Origin: Pseudomonadota bacterium
GTDB taxonomy: Bacteria > Pseudomonadota > Alphaproteobacteria > Sphingomonadales > Sphingomonadaceae
Direction of reading: 5' to 3'
DNA length: 64,000 bases
NCBI GenBank assembly: GCA_023458055.1
Contig: JAEXAW010000078.1
Coordinates: 62,001-126,000, forward strand
Below the pieces are notes generated by a model that ran no database searches, was not told the DNA's origin, and worked only from the letters and a program-made list of their open reading frames with translations. Made by a program: the position numbers and the translations under genes. This document shows positions 44,607-52,908 of the stretch, in pieces (position 1 is the stretch's first letter; each line of letters opens with the position of its first letter).

Positions 44607-45148
44607 TTGATCTGGCAGCGCTGACGCGGCCAATCCAAGCGGATGAGCTGAGCCTGGAACCGCTGAGCGAAGCGCATCGCGAAGGCTTGCGCGCCTGTTG
44701 CGAGCCTGATGATCCGGTGTGGGAAATTTATCCCATCAACATGGCGGGTGCGGCCTTTGACACGGCGTTTGACGGGCTTATCACCAATAAAGATCGGCAT
44801 ATTTTTGCTATCGTCGAAAACGGCGAAGTGGAGGGGATGACGAGTTATCTCAACCTCGCGCTGGACCGCCAGACGCTGGAGGTCGGCGGTACCTTCATGG
44901 CGCCGCGCACCCGTGGGTCCGGGCTTAACGGACGGGTTAAAAAGCTGGTCATCGACCGTGCCTTTGCAGAAGGCGTGCGCCGCATCCAGTTTATGATCGA
45001 CGAGCGCAACCAGCGCAGTCAGGCGGCGGTGCTGAAACTTGGCGCGAAGAAGGAAGGCGTGCTGCGCGCGGACCGCATTACGTGGAACGGGCATGTGCGC
45101 GATACGGGCGTGTTTGGTCTGCTGCGCGAAGAGTGGGGGGAGAGGTAA
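44603..45148 (+). CDS. GNAT-family N-acetyltransferase
   Basis: A 181-residue protein of the RimJ/RimL-like GNAT type. It contains LEVGGTFMAPRTRGSGLNG, VKKLVIDRAFAEGVRRIQF, and DERNQRSQAAVLKLGAKKEG, the standard acetyl-CoA-binding and C-terminal motifs. The substrate is unknown. It overlaps tdk by 4 bases and the protease gene by 1 base. Confidence 0.87.
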   Translation: MIDLAALTRPIQADELSLEPLSEAHREGLRACCEPDDPVWEIYPINMAGAAFDTAFDGLITNKDRHIFAIVENGEVEGMTSYLNLALDRQTLEVGGTFMAPRTRGSGLNGRVKKLVIDRAFAEGVRRIQFMIDERNQRSQAAVLKLGAKKEGVLRADRITWNGHVRDTGVFGLLREEWGER

Positions 45149-45795
45149 TGGATATTTTAACAACCGTGCTGACATGGGGCGTGCCCCTGATCATCGCGAT
45201 CATTTTTCATGAATATGGCCATGTTTTTGCTATCCGGAATCTTAGCGTCGAAGGATCGCCCGATAAATATCTGAGTTATAATCCTGTCAGCTTTGTTGAT
45301 CCCTTTGGCACGATCATTTTGCCGTTGATGATGATATTGACGAAAAGCCCGATCATTTTTGGCTGGGCGCGGACCTTATATCGGGGCGATGCGCTTAAAA
45401 ACCCGAAGCGCGACCATGTCATTGTTTCATCGGCCGGGATCATCGCCAATATCGTTCTTGCGCTGATTGCTGCGCTGCTTTTGCGGATAACCGGAGCGAG
45501 CGGTGTGATCGCGCTATTTTTGTGGGCGCTGGTTGTGGTCAACTGCTTCCTGGCGGTTTTCAACTTATTGCCTATTCCGGGCTTTGACGGATTTTCCATC
45601 ATTAGCGGCTTGTTGCCGCATCCCTATGATCAGCAACTTGCGAGTCTTACACGCTATACGTTGCCCATATTCCTGATCATTTTTCTGGGGATTCCCCTGA
45701 TATTTCCGAATGCCAATATCATTGGGGCGGTCATTGGGCCGATGTTGGACCCTTTGCTGGACTTTTTCAAAGGCTTTGCCCTTTCATCGGTCTAA
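45148..45795 (+). CDS. Site-2-protease-like membrane metallopeptidase (M50 family)
   Basis: A 215-residue polytopic membrane protein. The zinc motif HEYGH is at about residues 21-25 and the second active-site motif NLLPIPGFDGF (Asp in a P-x-x-D-G setting) lies near residue 145. Five to six hydrophobic segments are seen. It resembles the site-2 protease/RseP-like M50 group without a PDZ domain, which is cytosol-facing and cleaves membrane substrates. The start overlaps the acetyltransferase stop (TAATG). Confidence 0.82.
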   Translation: MDILTTVLTWGVPLIIAIIFHEYGHVFAIRNLSVEGSPDKYLSYNPVSFVDPFGTIILPLMMILTKSPIIFGWARTLYRGDALKNPKRDHVIVSSAGIIANIVLALIAALLLRITGASGVIALFLWALVVVNCFLAVFNLLPIPGFDGFSIISGLLPHPYDQQLASLTRYTLPIFLIIFLGIPLIFPNANIIGAVIGPMLDPLLDFFKGFALSSV

Positions 45796-45804
45796 CGGGT
45801 ACGC

Positions 45805-46818
45805 ATGAACGGCTGGATCATTCTCGACAAGCCCTTGGGGCTGGGCTCGACCCAAGGGGTGAGCGCGGTCAAGCGGGCGCTGCGCGAGGGCGGCTATCCC
45901 AAGGTTAAGGTCGGCCACGGGGGCACGCTCGACCCGCTTGCGACCGGGGTGCTCCCGATTGCGCTTGGTGAGGCGACCAAGCTCTGCGGGCGGATGTTGG
46001 ACGCCAGCAAAGTCTACGATTTCACGATTTGCTTTGGCACCGAAACCGATGGGTTGGATGCCGAAGGGGCGATCGTCGCGGAAAGTGATGTGCGCCCAAC
46101 GCTGGCGCAAGTGGAGGCGGTGCTGCCGCGCTTTACCGGCCCGATCAGCCAGATCCCGCCTGCTTATTCGGCGATCAAGATTGACGGCAAACGCGCCTAT
46201 GACCGTGCGCGGGCGGGGGAGGCGGTCGAGATGAAGGCGCGGGGGGTGGTGGTGCACTCCCTCAAAATCCTCCCCGGAACGGGGAGGGGGACCGCACGAG
46301 CCGAGCGTAGCGAGGGGAGATGTGGTGGAGGGGATGAAGGACGCAAGGCTGGTGCACGCAATCCCCTCCACCATCCTTCGGATGGTCCCCCTCCCCCTGC
46401 GGGGGAGGAATTATTGAACAGCATCACCCTCTCCGCCCATGTCTCCAAAGGCACCTATATCCGCTCCCTCGCGCGCGATATTGCCCATGCCCTCGGCACT
46501 GTAGGTCATGTCACCATGCTCCGGCGCACCAAGGCCGGGCCGTTCACCCTTGATCAGGCGATTTCACTGGACATTCTGGATAAACACGCTAAAGGCCGCA
46601 CGCTTGAAGACATAAGCTTGCCGCTGGAGGCAGGGCTGGACGACATCCCGGCTCTTACCCTCACCCCCGATCTGGCAAGACTGATCCGACAGGGTCAGGT
46701 CTTGGACGGGATTGCCGCTGATGACGGACTCCATTGCGCTTGGGACGATGAAGGCCCGGTCGCGCTTGTGGATATTCTGGACGGAACTGTCCGTGTCGTC
46801 AGGGGCTTCAACCTTTAA
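45805..46818 (+). CDS. truB: tRNA pseudouridine synthase B, with an in-frame repeat insertion
   Basis: Makes pseudouridine 55 in tRNA. The 337-residue length exceeds the usual ~300. Signatures are GWIILDKPLGLGSTQGV, GHGGTLDPLATGVLPIALGE with catalytic Asp, and HVSKGTYIRSLARDIAHAL. Between about residues 154 and 203 the normal loop is replaced by a low-complexity stretch (TGRGTARAERSEGRC and Pro-rich PSDGPPPPAGEE) encoded by a palindromic repeat. It is in frame, so the enzyme may still fold. It is followed by rpsO after 21 bases. Confidence 0.93.
   Translation: MNGWIILDKPLGLGSTQGVSAVKRALREGGYPKVKVGHGGTLDPLATGVLPIALGEATKLCGRMLDASKVYDFTICFGTETDGLDAEGAIVAESDVRPTLAQVEAVLPRFTGPISQIPPAYSAIKIDGKRAYDRARAGEAVEMKARGVVVHSLKILPGTGRGTARAERSEGRCGGGDEGRKAGARNPLHHPSDGPPPPAGEELLNSITLSAHVSKGTYIRSLARDIAHALGTVGHVTMLRRTKAGPFTLDQAISLDILDKHAKGRTLEDISLPLEAGLDDIPALTLTPDLARLIRQGQVLDGIAADDGLHCAWDDEGPVALVDILDGTVRVVRGFNL
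46265..46412 (+). repeat. Palindromic repeat element inserted in frame in truB
   Basis: About 148 bases with imperfect terminal inverted repeats: the left end CCTCCCCGGAACGGGGAGG and the right end CCCTCCCCCTGCGGGGGAGG are related as reverse complements and each also forms a small hairpin. Inner arms GGTGGAGGGGAT and ATCCCCTCCACC also pair, so the whole element can fold into a long hairpin. It adds a repetitive segment to the TruB protein without breaking the frame. Confidence 0.72.
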
Positions 46819-46839
46819 GATGTTCGAGGACTGAAGATT

Positions 46840-47109
46840 ATGACGATTACTGCAGAGCGCAAAGATGCGCTGATCAAGGAACATGGCCGCGTTGAAGGCG
46901 ACACCGGTTCGCCGGAAGTCCAGGTTGCGATCCTCACCGAGCGCATCGTGAACCTGACCGAGCACTTCAAGGGCCACCACAAGGATAACCATTCGCGTCG
47001 TGGTCTGCTCATGATGGTCAACAAGCGTCGTTCGCTGCTCGACTATCTCAAGAAGAAAGATCCGGCACGCTACACCGCTCTGATCGCGAAATTGGGCCTG
47101 CGTAAATAA
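46840..47109 (+). CDS. rpsO: Ribosomal protein uS15
   Basis: An 89-residue 30S protein that binds 16S rRNA early in assembly. It is nearly canonical, with ERKDALIKEHGRVEGDTGSP, the EVQVAILTERI helix, HHKDNHSRRGLLMMVNKRRS and a C-terminal YLKKKDPARYTALIAKLGLR. The gene lies between truB and pnp as usual and ends before a strong terminator. Confidence 0.98.
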   Translation: MTITAERKDALIKEHGRVEGDTGSPEVQVAILTERIVNLTEHFKGHHKDNHSRRGLLMMVNKRRSLLDYLKKKDPARYTALIAKLGLRK

Positions 47110-47125
47110 GCGAGGCCATTAAGGG

Positions 47126-47150
47126 ACGGCCCCGGTTTCGGGGCCGTTTC
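47126..47150 (+). terminator. Terminator after rpsO
   Basis: ACGGCCCCG pairs with CGGGGCCGT around a GTTT loop, followed by TTTC. A weak T run suggests partial read-through, as rpsO and pnp are often co-transcribed. Confidence 0.7.
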
Positions 47151-47289
47151 CACATTTGTATCAAGGGGCCGCGGCTGCATTTCGGCAGCAAGGCCAGCGG
47201 GCTTTATCGGCCCCGACGCTCACCGGAAGCGTATCTCCGGCAAGGAAGGCCCCGCTATGCAATAGGGCAGGCGGGCATAAGGAAACTCT

Positions 47290-49617
47290 ATGTTTAACGA
47301 AAAGAAAGTATCCATCGAGTGGGGCGGTCAAACGCTGACTCTCGAAACGGGCAAGGTTGCCCGTCAGGCCGATGGCGCCGTGATGGCGAGCCTCGGCGAA
47401 ACGGTTGTCTTGTGCGCGGTCACCGCTGCCAAGTCGGTCAAGGAAGGACAGGATTTCTTCCCGCTCACCGTTCACTATCAGGAAAAATATTCGGCTGCCG
47501 GACGTATTCCGGGCGGCTTCTTCAAGCGCGAACGCGGCGCGACGGAAAAGGAAACGCTGGTTTCGCGTCTGATCGACCGTCCGGTGCGTCCGCTGTTCCC
47601 CGAAGGTTTCTACAACGAAATCAACGCAATTGCGCAGGTCCTCTCCTATGATGGTGAGAATGAGCCCGATATCCTCGCGATGATCGCTGCTTCGGCCGCG
47701 CTCACCATTTCGGGCGTTCCCTTCATGGGCCCGATTGGCGCGGCGCGCGTTGGCTATATCGACGGCGAATATATCTTGAACCCCACCGACGCCCAGGTTG
47801 CCGAAGGCGATCTCGACCTCGTGGTGGCGGCGACCTATGACGCGGTGATGATGGTCGAATCGGAAGCCAATGAGCTTTCGGAAGAAGTCATGCTCGGTGC
47901 CGTCCTGTTCGCGCATGATGCGTGTAAGGAAGTCATCAAGGCGATTGTTGATTTGGCGGAACAGGCGGCCAAGGATCCTTGGGAAATGGCCTCGTCGGAC
48001 GACAATGCCGCGCTCAAGGACAAGCTTAAGAAGCTCATCGGCGACGATATTGCAGCCGCTTATAAGCTGACTAGCAAGTCGGACCGCTCGGACGCGCTCA
48101 ATGCCGCCCGTGACAAGGCTAAGGCGATGTTCGTCGAAGACGGCCTGGAGCCGCAGGCGGTCATGGCCGGCATCAAGCTCACCAAGAAGCTCGAAGCCGA
48201 AATCGTGCGCGGCGCGATCCTCAAGGATGGAACCCGCATCGACGGTCGTACCACCACGCAGATCCGCCCGATTGTCGCTGAAACGCATTTCCTGCCGCGC
48301 GCGCATGGTTCGGCGCTGTTCACCCGCGGTGAAACGCAAACAATTGCGACCTGTACCCTTGGCACCAAGGATGCAGAGCAGATGATCGACGGCCTCAACG
48401 GCCTGTCGTATCAGAATTTCATGCTGCACTATAACTTCCCGCCTTATTCGGTCGGTGAAGTGGGCCGCTTCGGCGCGCCGGGTCGCCGCGAAGTTGGCCA
48501 CGGCAAGCTGGCTTGGCGTGCGCTCCACCCGGTGCTGCCGTCGAAGGAAGAATTCCCTTACACCATCCGCTTGACCAGCGACATCACCGAATCGAACGGT
48601 TCGTCGTCGATGGCGTCTGTCTGCGGCGGCTCGCTTGCGATGATGGATGCGGGCGTTCCGGTGAAGCGTCCGGTTTCGGGCATCGCCATGGGCCTCATCC
48701 TCGAAGGCAAGGATTATGCGATCCTGTCCGACATTCTGGGTGATGAAGATCATCTCGGCGACATGGATTTCAAGGTTGCGGGAACTTCGGAAGGCATCAC
48801 CACGATGCAGATGGACATCAAAATTGCGGGCATCACGCGCGAAATCTTTGAAGCCGCTTTGAACCAGGCCAAGGAAGGCCGCGCGCACATCCTCGGCGAA
48901 ATGGCCAAGGCTTTGGGCGAAACCCGCAGCGAGCTTTCGGCGCACGCACCGCGCATCGAAACGCTGTCGATCCCCAAGGAAAAAATCCGCGACGTGATCG
49001 GCACGGGCGGCAAGGTGATCCGCGAGATCGTTGCCACCACCGGTGCCAAGGTCGATATTGACGATGAAGGCGTGATCAAAATCTCGTCTTCGGACCTCGA
49101 CCAGATTGAAGCGGCCAAGAACTGGATCCTCGGCATCGTCGAAGAACCGGAAGTCGGCAAAATCTACAATGGCAAGGTCGTCAATATCGTTGATTTCGGC
49201 GCGTTCGTGAACTTCATGGGCGGCAAGGACGGTCTCGTCCACGTCAGCGAAATGAAGAATGAGCGCGTTGAAAAGCCGACCGATGTTGTCGAAGAAGGCC
49301 AGGAAGTTAAGGTCAAGGTTCTCGAAATCGACAATCGCGGCAAGGTCCGTCTGTCGATGCGCGTGGTTGATCAGGAAACCGGCGAAGAACTGGAAGACAC
49401 CCGTCCCCCGCGCGAACCCCGTGAAGATCGCGGCCCCCGCGGTGATCGCGGTGATCGTGGCCCGCGCCGTGAAGGCGGTCGTGACCGTGGTCCGCGCCGC
49501 GAAGGTGGCGGTGACCGAGGCGACCGTGGTGGACGCGGCCCGCGCCGTGAACGCTCGGAAGGCGGCGACCATGGCCCCGACGATCAGGGCCATGTGCCGG
49601 ATTTCCTCAAGGACTAA
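47290..49617 (+). CDS. pnp: Polyribonucleotide nucleotidyltransferase (PNPase)
   Basis: A 775-residue 3'-5' phosphorolytic RNA exonuclease. It has two RNase PH domains (about 10-220 and 315-545), with GRRETGHGKLAWRAL-type sequence and DMDFKVAGTSEGITTMQMD, followed by KH (GTGGKVIREI) and S1 (VVNIVDFGAFVNFMGGKDGL) domains. A C-terminal Arg/Asp/Gly-rich tail (about 710-775, repeated RGDRGDRG) is longer than in E. coli and could bind RNA. It starts 180 bases after rpsO; nothing else lies in that gap except the terminator. Confidence 0.97.
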   Translation: MFNEKKVSIEWGGQTLTLETGKVARQADGAVMASLGETVVLCAVTAAKSVKEGQDFFPLTVHYQEKYSAAGRIPGGFFKRERGATEKETLVSRLIDRPVRPLFPEGFYNEINAIAQVLSYDGENEPDILAMIAASAALTISGVPFMGPIGAARVGYIDGEYILNPTDAQVAEGDLDLVVAATYDAVMMVESEANELSEEVMLGAVLFAHDACKEVIKAIVDLAEQAAKDPWEMASSDDNAALKDKLKKLIGDDIAAAYKLTSKSDRSDALNAARDKAKAMFVEDGLEPQAVMAGIKLTKKLEAEIVRGAILKDGTRIDGRTTTQIRPIVAETHFLPRAHGSALFTRGETQTIATCTLGTKDAEQMIDGLNGLSYQNFMLHYNFPPYSVGEVGRFGAPGRREVGHGKLAWRALHPVLPSKEEFPYTIRLTSDITESNGSSSMASVCGGSLAMMDAGVPVKRPVSGIAMGLILEGKDYAILSDILGDEDHLGDMDFKVAGTSEGITTMQMDIKIAGITREIFEAALNQAKEGRAHILGEMAKALGETRSELSAHAPRIETLSIPKEKIRDVIGTGGKVIREIVATTGAKVDIDDEGVIKISSSDLDQIEAAKNWILGIVEEPEVGKIYNGKVVNIVDFGAFVNFMGGKDGLVHVSEMKNERVEKPTDVVEEGQEVKVKVLEIDNRGKVRLSMRVVDQETGEELEDTRPPREPREDRGPRGDRGDRGPRREGGRDRGPRREGGGDRGDRGGRGPRRERSEGGDHGPDDQGHVPDFLKD

Positions 49618-49639
49618 AGTCTTTGAATTGAAGGATAGA

Positions 49640-49669
49640 AAGGCCGGGTGGAAACGCCCGGCCTTTTTT
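49640..49669 (+). terminator. Rho-independent terminator after pnp
   Basis: AAGGCCGGG pairs with CCCGGCCTT around a TGGAAACG loop, then TTTTTT. It starts 23 bases past the pnp stop. Confidence 0.85.
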
Positions 49670-49696
49670 GTTGCGCGGGCGTGCGGTGTCGGAAGG

Positions 49697-50015
49697 GTTC
49701 ACGCGGAGGCGCGAAGGCGCGGAGATCAATGCTCCAACGGCGGCGGCCATCTTCAAGGTCTGGAAGGGGTTAACGCAGAGGCGCAGAGGTCGCAGAGGCG
49801 CAGAGGTCGCAGAGACTGGGCTTGGTCTCGAGCGTAACCCCCTTATCTCGTCGTCCCCGCGCAGGCGGGCACCCATCACCGGACCTTGAAATTTACAGAT
49901 CAGGTGATGAGTTCCGGCTTCTGCGGGAACGATGAAGCTGGCTCAATCACCCATGATCTCTGCGCTCTCTGCGCCTCTGCGTGAACCCAATAAACATCCC
50001 CGCCTTCGCGTGAAC
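49697..50015. repeat. Nested inverted-repeat region of low-complexity GC-rich motifs
   Basis: A 319-base gene-free stretch. Outer arms GTTCACGCGGAGGCGCGAAG (49697-) and CCGCCTTCGCGTGAAC (to 50015) are imperfect inverted copies. Inner arms are GTTAACGCAGAGGCGCAGAG (49769-) and CTCTGCGCCTCTGCGTGAAC (to 49985). A 17-base unit GCAGAGGCGCAGAGGTC occurs twice in tandem at 49775-49808. A short palindromic motif (GTCCCCGCGCAGGCGGGCAC) lies between. No coding frame in it looks real; it may be a repeat-derived element of the kind scattered in sphingomonad genomes. Confidence 0.6.
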
Positions 50016-50016
50016 T

Positions 50017-50730
50017 TTACGGCCATTCGTTATTCCGAAATCCAAGATGTTCGGCGATGCTGCGCACTTTTTCCTCCCTGCCGGGCGCGAGCCGTTCGAT
50101 CATCGCTTTATAAGCTGACAAGGTCGTGGCGTCTGCCTTCACTGGCGACCCGCTGTCGAACGGAGGCGCGGGATCATACTCCACGCTGAGTTGTACGAAT
50201 TTGGCGTGCGCCTCACCTCTGATCAGCGCAGTTAGTTTCAGGGCAAAGTCGATGCCCGATGTAACGCCGCCGCCGGTAACCCGATTGCGGTCGATGACGA
50301 TACGGTCATTGACCGGGGTTGCGCCAAACCAGCGCAACTGATCGCGCGAGGCCCAATGCGACGTCGCGCGATAGCCTTGCAACAATCCTGCTGCACCAAG
50401 GAGCAGCGATCCCGTGCAAATGCTCGTTACCCATTGCGCTGATTGCGCGACGTCCCGCACCCAGCCCAGCGTGACCTCGTCCTCCATGACCGCCACCGTG
50501 CCAAAGCCGCCAGGGACACAAACTATGTCGGGCTGACTAACCTCTTCAAATGTTGCCGTCGGCAAAAGCGCGAAGCCCGCATCGGTATCGACTGGCTCGC
50601 GATCCTTCCAAACGAGATCGATCCGCGCATTGCCGAGGCGCGATAAGATCTGGGCGGGAGCTGTGAGGTCGAGTTGCGTGACGCCGGGAAACAGCAGAAA
50701 GGCAACGGAGATGGGGGACAAGTCAGACAT
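50017..50730 (-). CDS. DJ-1/PfpI-family protein, isonitrile hydratase-like
   Basis: A 237-residue protein with the DJ-1/PfpI fold. The nucleophile elbow is SICTGSLLLG (Cys about residue 104); VAFLLFPGVTQLDLT at the N-terminus and ATSHWASRDQL are typical of the isonitrile hydratase/GATase1-like subgroup. No AraC DNA-binding domain follows, so it is an enzyme-type member and not a regulator. Divergent from the next gene by 177 bases; it ends at the edge of the repeat region. Confidence 0.85.
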   Translation of the reverse strand: MSDLSPISVAFLLFPGVTQLDLTAPAQILSRLGNARIDLVWKDREPVDTDAGFALLPTATFEEVSQPDIVCVPGGFGTVAVMEDEVTLGWVRDVAQSAQWVTSICTGSLLLGAAGLLQGYRATSHWASRDQLRWFGATPVNDRIVIDRNRVTGGGVTSGIDFALKLTALIRGEAHAKFVQLSVEYDPAPPFDSGSPVKADATTLSAYKAMIERLAPGREEKVRSIAEHLGFRNNEWP

Positions 50731-50907
50731 GGCAACACTCCTCTTTTGGTCAAGTGATGCCCAGGCGAACGGCTATAGATTTAACCCCCGCGCTCCCCGG
50801 TGGGGCTCCACCTAAACTCGCCAGTCGCGCGGTTGCCTTGACCATATTTCAGCTGGCGATTCGAGTCACGCCTTTACAACGCCACCCCAATCGATAGTCT
50901 CACGCGC

Positions 50908-51648
50908 ATGACCAGACTCGCCGTGTCGCTGCTTGCAGCATTTGCCGCTTTGTCCCTTTCCGCGTCGCCCGCCTATGCGGAGAAAAAGCCTGTCGCCAAG
51001 GGCAAGGCCAAGCCCGCTGTGGCCAAAATCGTCGAGCCTGCTATCCCGGCTATGTGTCCGCTGCCGGGCGGAGAGACACCGGTGCGGTTGCAGACCTCGG
51101 TGGGGAGCATTGACCTCGCGCTGGATGCGGTGAAGGCCCCGCTGACCTCAGCCAATATGCTCAAATATGTTGACCAGAAGCGGATGGATGGCGCGATTTT
51201 CTACCGCTCGTTGCGTATGGGCAATGATCCGGCGAAGCTGGACGGCCTCATCCAGGCAGGGCAGCGCGATCCGGCCAAGCTGCTGCCGCCGGTCACGCAT
51301 GAGCCGACCAGCCTCACCAAGCTTTCGCACAAGAGAGGCGCAATTTCGATGGCGCGCGGCGCGCCGGGGAGTGCGCTCAGCGATTTCTTCGTGATGGTGA
51401 GCGATATGACCGGCCTTGATGCCGATCCCGCCAAGCCGGGCGATAATCAGGGCTATGCGGTGTTCGGTCATGTGCTGAACGGCATGGATCTTGTCGAACG
51501 CATCTTCGCTATGCCGATTGACCCCGCCAAGGGGCCGATGGTCGGGCAAATGATCGCGGCGCCGGTGACGATCACCACCGCGCGCCGGATTCCGTTGCTT
51601 AAAGCGGATAACCCGCAATGCGCCGCTAAGGTGACGGCGACGCTATGA
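50908..51648 (+). CDS. Cyclophilin-type peptidyl-prolyl isomerase, exported
   Basis: A 246-residue protein with a signal peptide (about residues 1-25, ending AYAEKK). The cyclophilin domain (about 50-240) shows SVGSIDLALDAVKAPLTSAN, ISMARGAPGSALSDFFVMV and GYAVFGHVLNGMDLVERIF. Several canonical catalytic positions (for example the usual Arg-Phe-Met-Gln segment) are changed, so activity could be weak. It is probably periplasmic. The stop overlaps the convergent small gene by 6 bases. Confidence 0.85.
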   Translation: MTRLAVSLLAAFAALSLSASPAYAEKKPVAKGKAKPAVAKIVEPAIPAMCPLPGGETPVRLQTSVGSIDLALDAVKAPLTSANMLKYVDQKRMDGAIFYRSLRMGNDPAKLDGLIQAGQRDPAKLLPPVTHEPTSLTKLSHKRGAISMARGAPGSALSDFFVMVSDMTGLDADPAKPGDNQGYAVFGHVLNGMDLVERIFAMPIDPAKGPMVGQMIAAPVTITTARRIPLLKADNPQCAAKVTATL

Positions 51649-51879
51649 AATATTGCTTTCCAGCCATCGCGTCATCGCGGGATTGTCCCGTGCGCGCGCT
51701 CTGACCCCTTCGAGAATTGCGGTGTAATCGGGCTCGTCGGCGCAGAAGGCTGAGGGGATTTGATGAACCAAATCCGCAAGGCCGGCGATCATCTTGAGGT
51801 CGCCGCCCTGCTGCGCTTCGTGCCGAATTTCAAGGAGTGTCAGCCTTAAGAGGCGACAAAGTTTGGCAAAATCATCCAT
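51643..51879 (-). CDS. Small hypothetical protein, 78 residues
   Basis: A soluble, mostly helical protein beginning MDDFAKLCRLLRLTLLEIRH and ending NPAMTRWLESNIS. No family is recognised. GAGAGGGG lies 6 bases before the ATG. It overlaps the convergent cyclophilin gene by 6 bases and follows another small gene by 12 bases. Acidic and short, it could be a partner of that gene. Confidence 0.5.
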   Translation of the reverse strand: MDDFAKLCRLLRLTLLEIRHEAQQGGDLKMIAGLADLVHQIPSAFCADEPDYTAILEGVRARARDNPAMTRWLESNIS

Positions 51880-51891
51880 ATCAAACCCCTC

Positions 51892-52047
51892 TCAATCATC
51901 ATAATATTTGAAACTGATGTCCAGGCTATCATAGGGAATGACCATTGATCCGAATTTCAGACCCATGCACTCCGTAACAACATCCATAATGAAGCGATGG
52001 GATATGGGGCTCGTGCCTGCGATTAAGAGCAACTTTTGCCCGCTCAT
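51892..52047 (-). CDS. Small hypothetical protein, 51 residues
   Basis: The frame begins MSGQKLLLIAGTSPISHRF and ends SLDISFKYYDD, ending 12 bases before the 78-residue gene on the same strand, so a two-gene unit is likely. The residue mix is protein-like, and no reading frame on the other strand competes in this gap. No clear ribosome-binding sequence precedes the ATG, so the start is uncertain. No family is recognised. Confidence 0.42.
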   Translation of the reverse strand: MSGQKLLLIAGTSPISHRFIMDVVTECMGLKFGSMVIPYDSLDISFKYYDD

Positions 52048-52088
52048 TCGGATTGCGTTCAGGCGCGGCTATTGTATAGGTGCGCTCC

Positions 52089-52889
52089 ATGATCGAAAAA
52101 ACCCGCTTTCGTCCGCTCGCGCTGGTTGCGCTGACTGCTCTGGCTTTCCCCGCTTTGTCGGGCTGTGCGTCGATGGGGGGCGGCAAGACCAAGTCCGGCG
52201 ACACCAACTATGTCGCGCGCGACGTCAACACGCTTTATTCGGCGGCGAAAGATCGCCTCGACCGGGGTCGTTACAAGGAAGCCGCCGCGCTGTTTGACGA
52301 GGTTGAGCGCCAGCACCCTTATTCGCCCTGGGCACGCCGCGCGCAGTTGATGAGCTCATTCAGCTACTATCTGTCGCGCAACTATACCGAATCGATCAAT
52401 TCGGCGCAGCGTTTCCTCGCAATCCATCCGGGGAATAAGGATGCGGCCTATGCCTATTACCTCATCGCGCTCAACTATTATGAGCAGATGAGCGATGTGA
52501 CGCGCGACCAGAAAGTGACGCAATCGGCGTTGCAGGCGCTGGGCGAGGTGGCCCGCCGCTATCCCAACACCGATTATGCAGCGGATGCGCGGCTCAAGAT
52601 CGACCTCGTCAACGACCATCTTGCGGGCAAGGAAATGGAAATTGGCCGTTTCTATGAGCGCAGCGGCAAATGGCTCGCCGCCTCGATGCGGTTCCGCGAA
52701 GTGGTCGACAAATATCAATCGACCACGCACACGCCCGAAGCCTTGTTCCGCCTGACCGAAACCTATCTCGCGCTCGGCGTGCCGGAAGAAGCGAAGAAAT
52801 CGGCGGCCGTGCTGGGTGCCAACTATCCGGGTTCGCGATGGTATTCGCGCGCCTACGATCTGATGCAGAAGCACGCAGCGGGAGCATAA
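52089..52889 (+). CDS. bamD: Outer-membrane protein assembly lipoprotein BamD
   Basis: A 266-residue lipoprotein component of the BAM complex that inserts beta-barrels. A lipobox ALSGC (Cys about residue 22) is followed by a TPR region containing DTLYSAAKDRLDRGRYKEAA-like sequence (YSAAKDRLDRGRYKEAA), HPYSPWARRAQLM and the RRYPNTDYAADARLKI repeat. It precedes recN by 19 bases. Confidence 0.93.
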   Translation: MIEKTRFRPLALVALTALAFPALSGCASMGGGKTKSGDTNYVARDVNTLYSAAKDRLDRGRYKEAAALFDEVERQHPYSPWARRAQLMSSFSYYLSRNYTESINSAQRFLAIHPGNKDAAYAYYLIALNYYEQMSDVTRDQKVTQSALQALGEVARRYPNTDYAADARLKIDLVNDHLAGKEMEIGRFYERSGKWLAASMRFREVVDKYQSTTHTPEALFRLTETYLALGVPEEAKKSAAVLGANYPGSRWYSRAYDLMQKHAAGA

Positions 52890-52908
52890 GCGCCCGCGAC
52901 GGTCTGCC

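Noticed and set aside
47161..49593. 810-codon minus-strand frame.
   Set aside because: Antisense to pnp over its whole length; GC-rich codon bias keeps it open.
49618..50016. Possible CRISPR array because of the tandem 17-mers.
   Set aside because: Only two adjacent copies with no spacers, and the unit is low-complexity; no cas genes are in the window.
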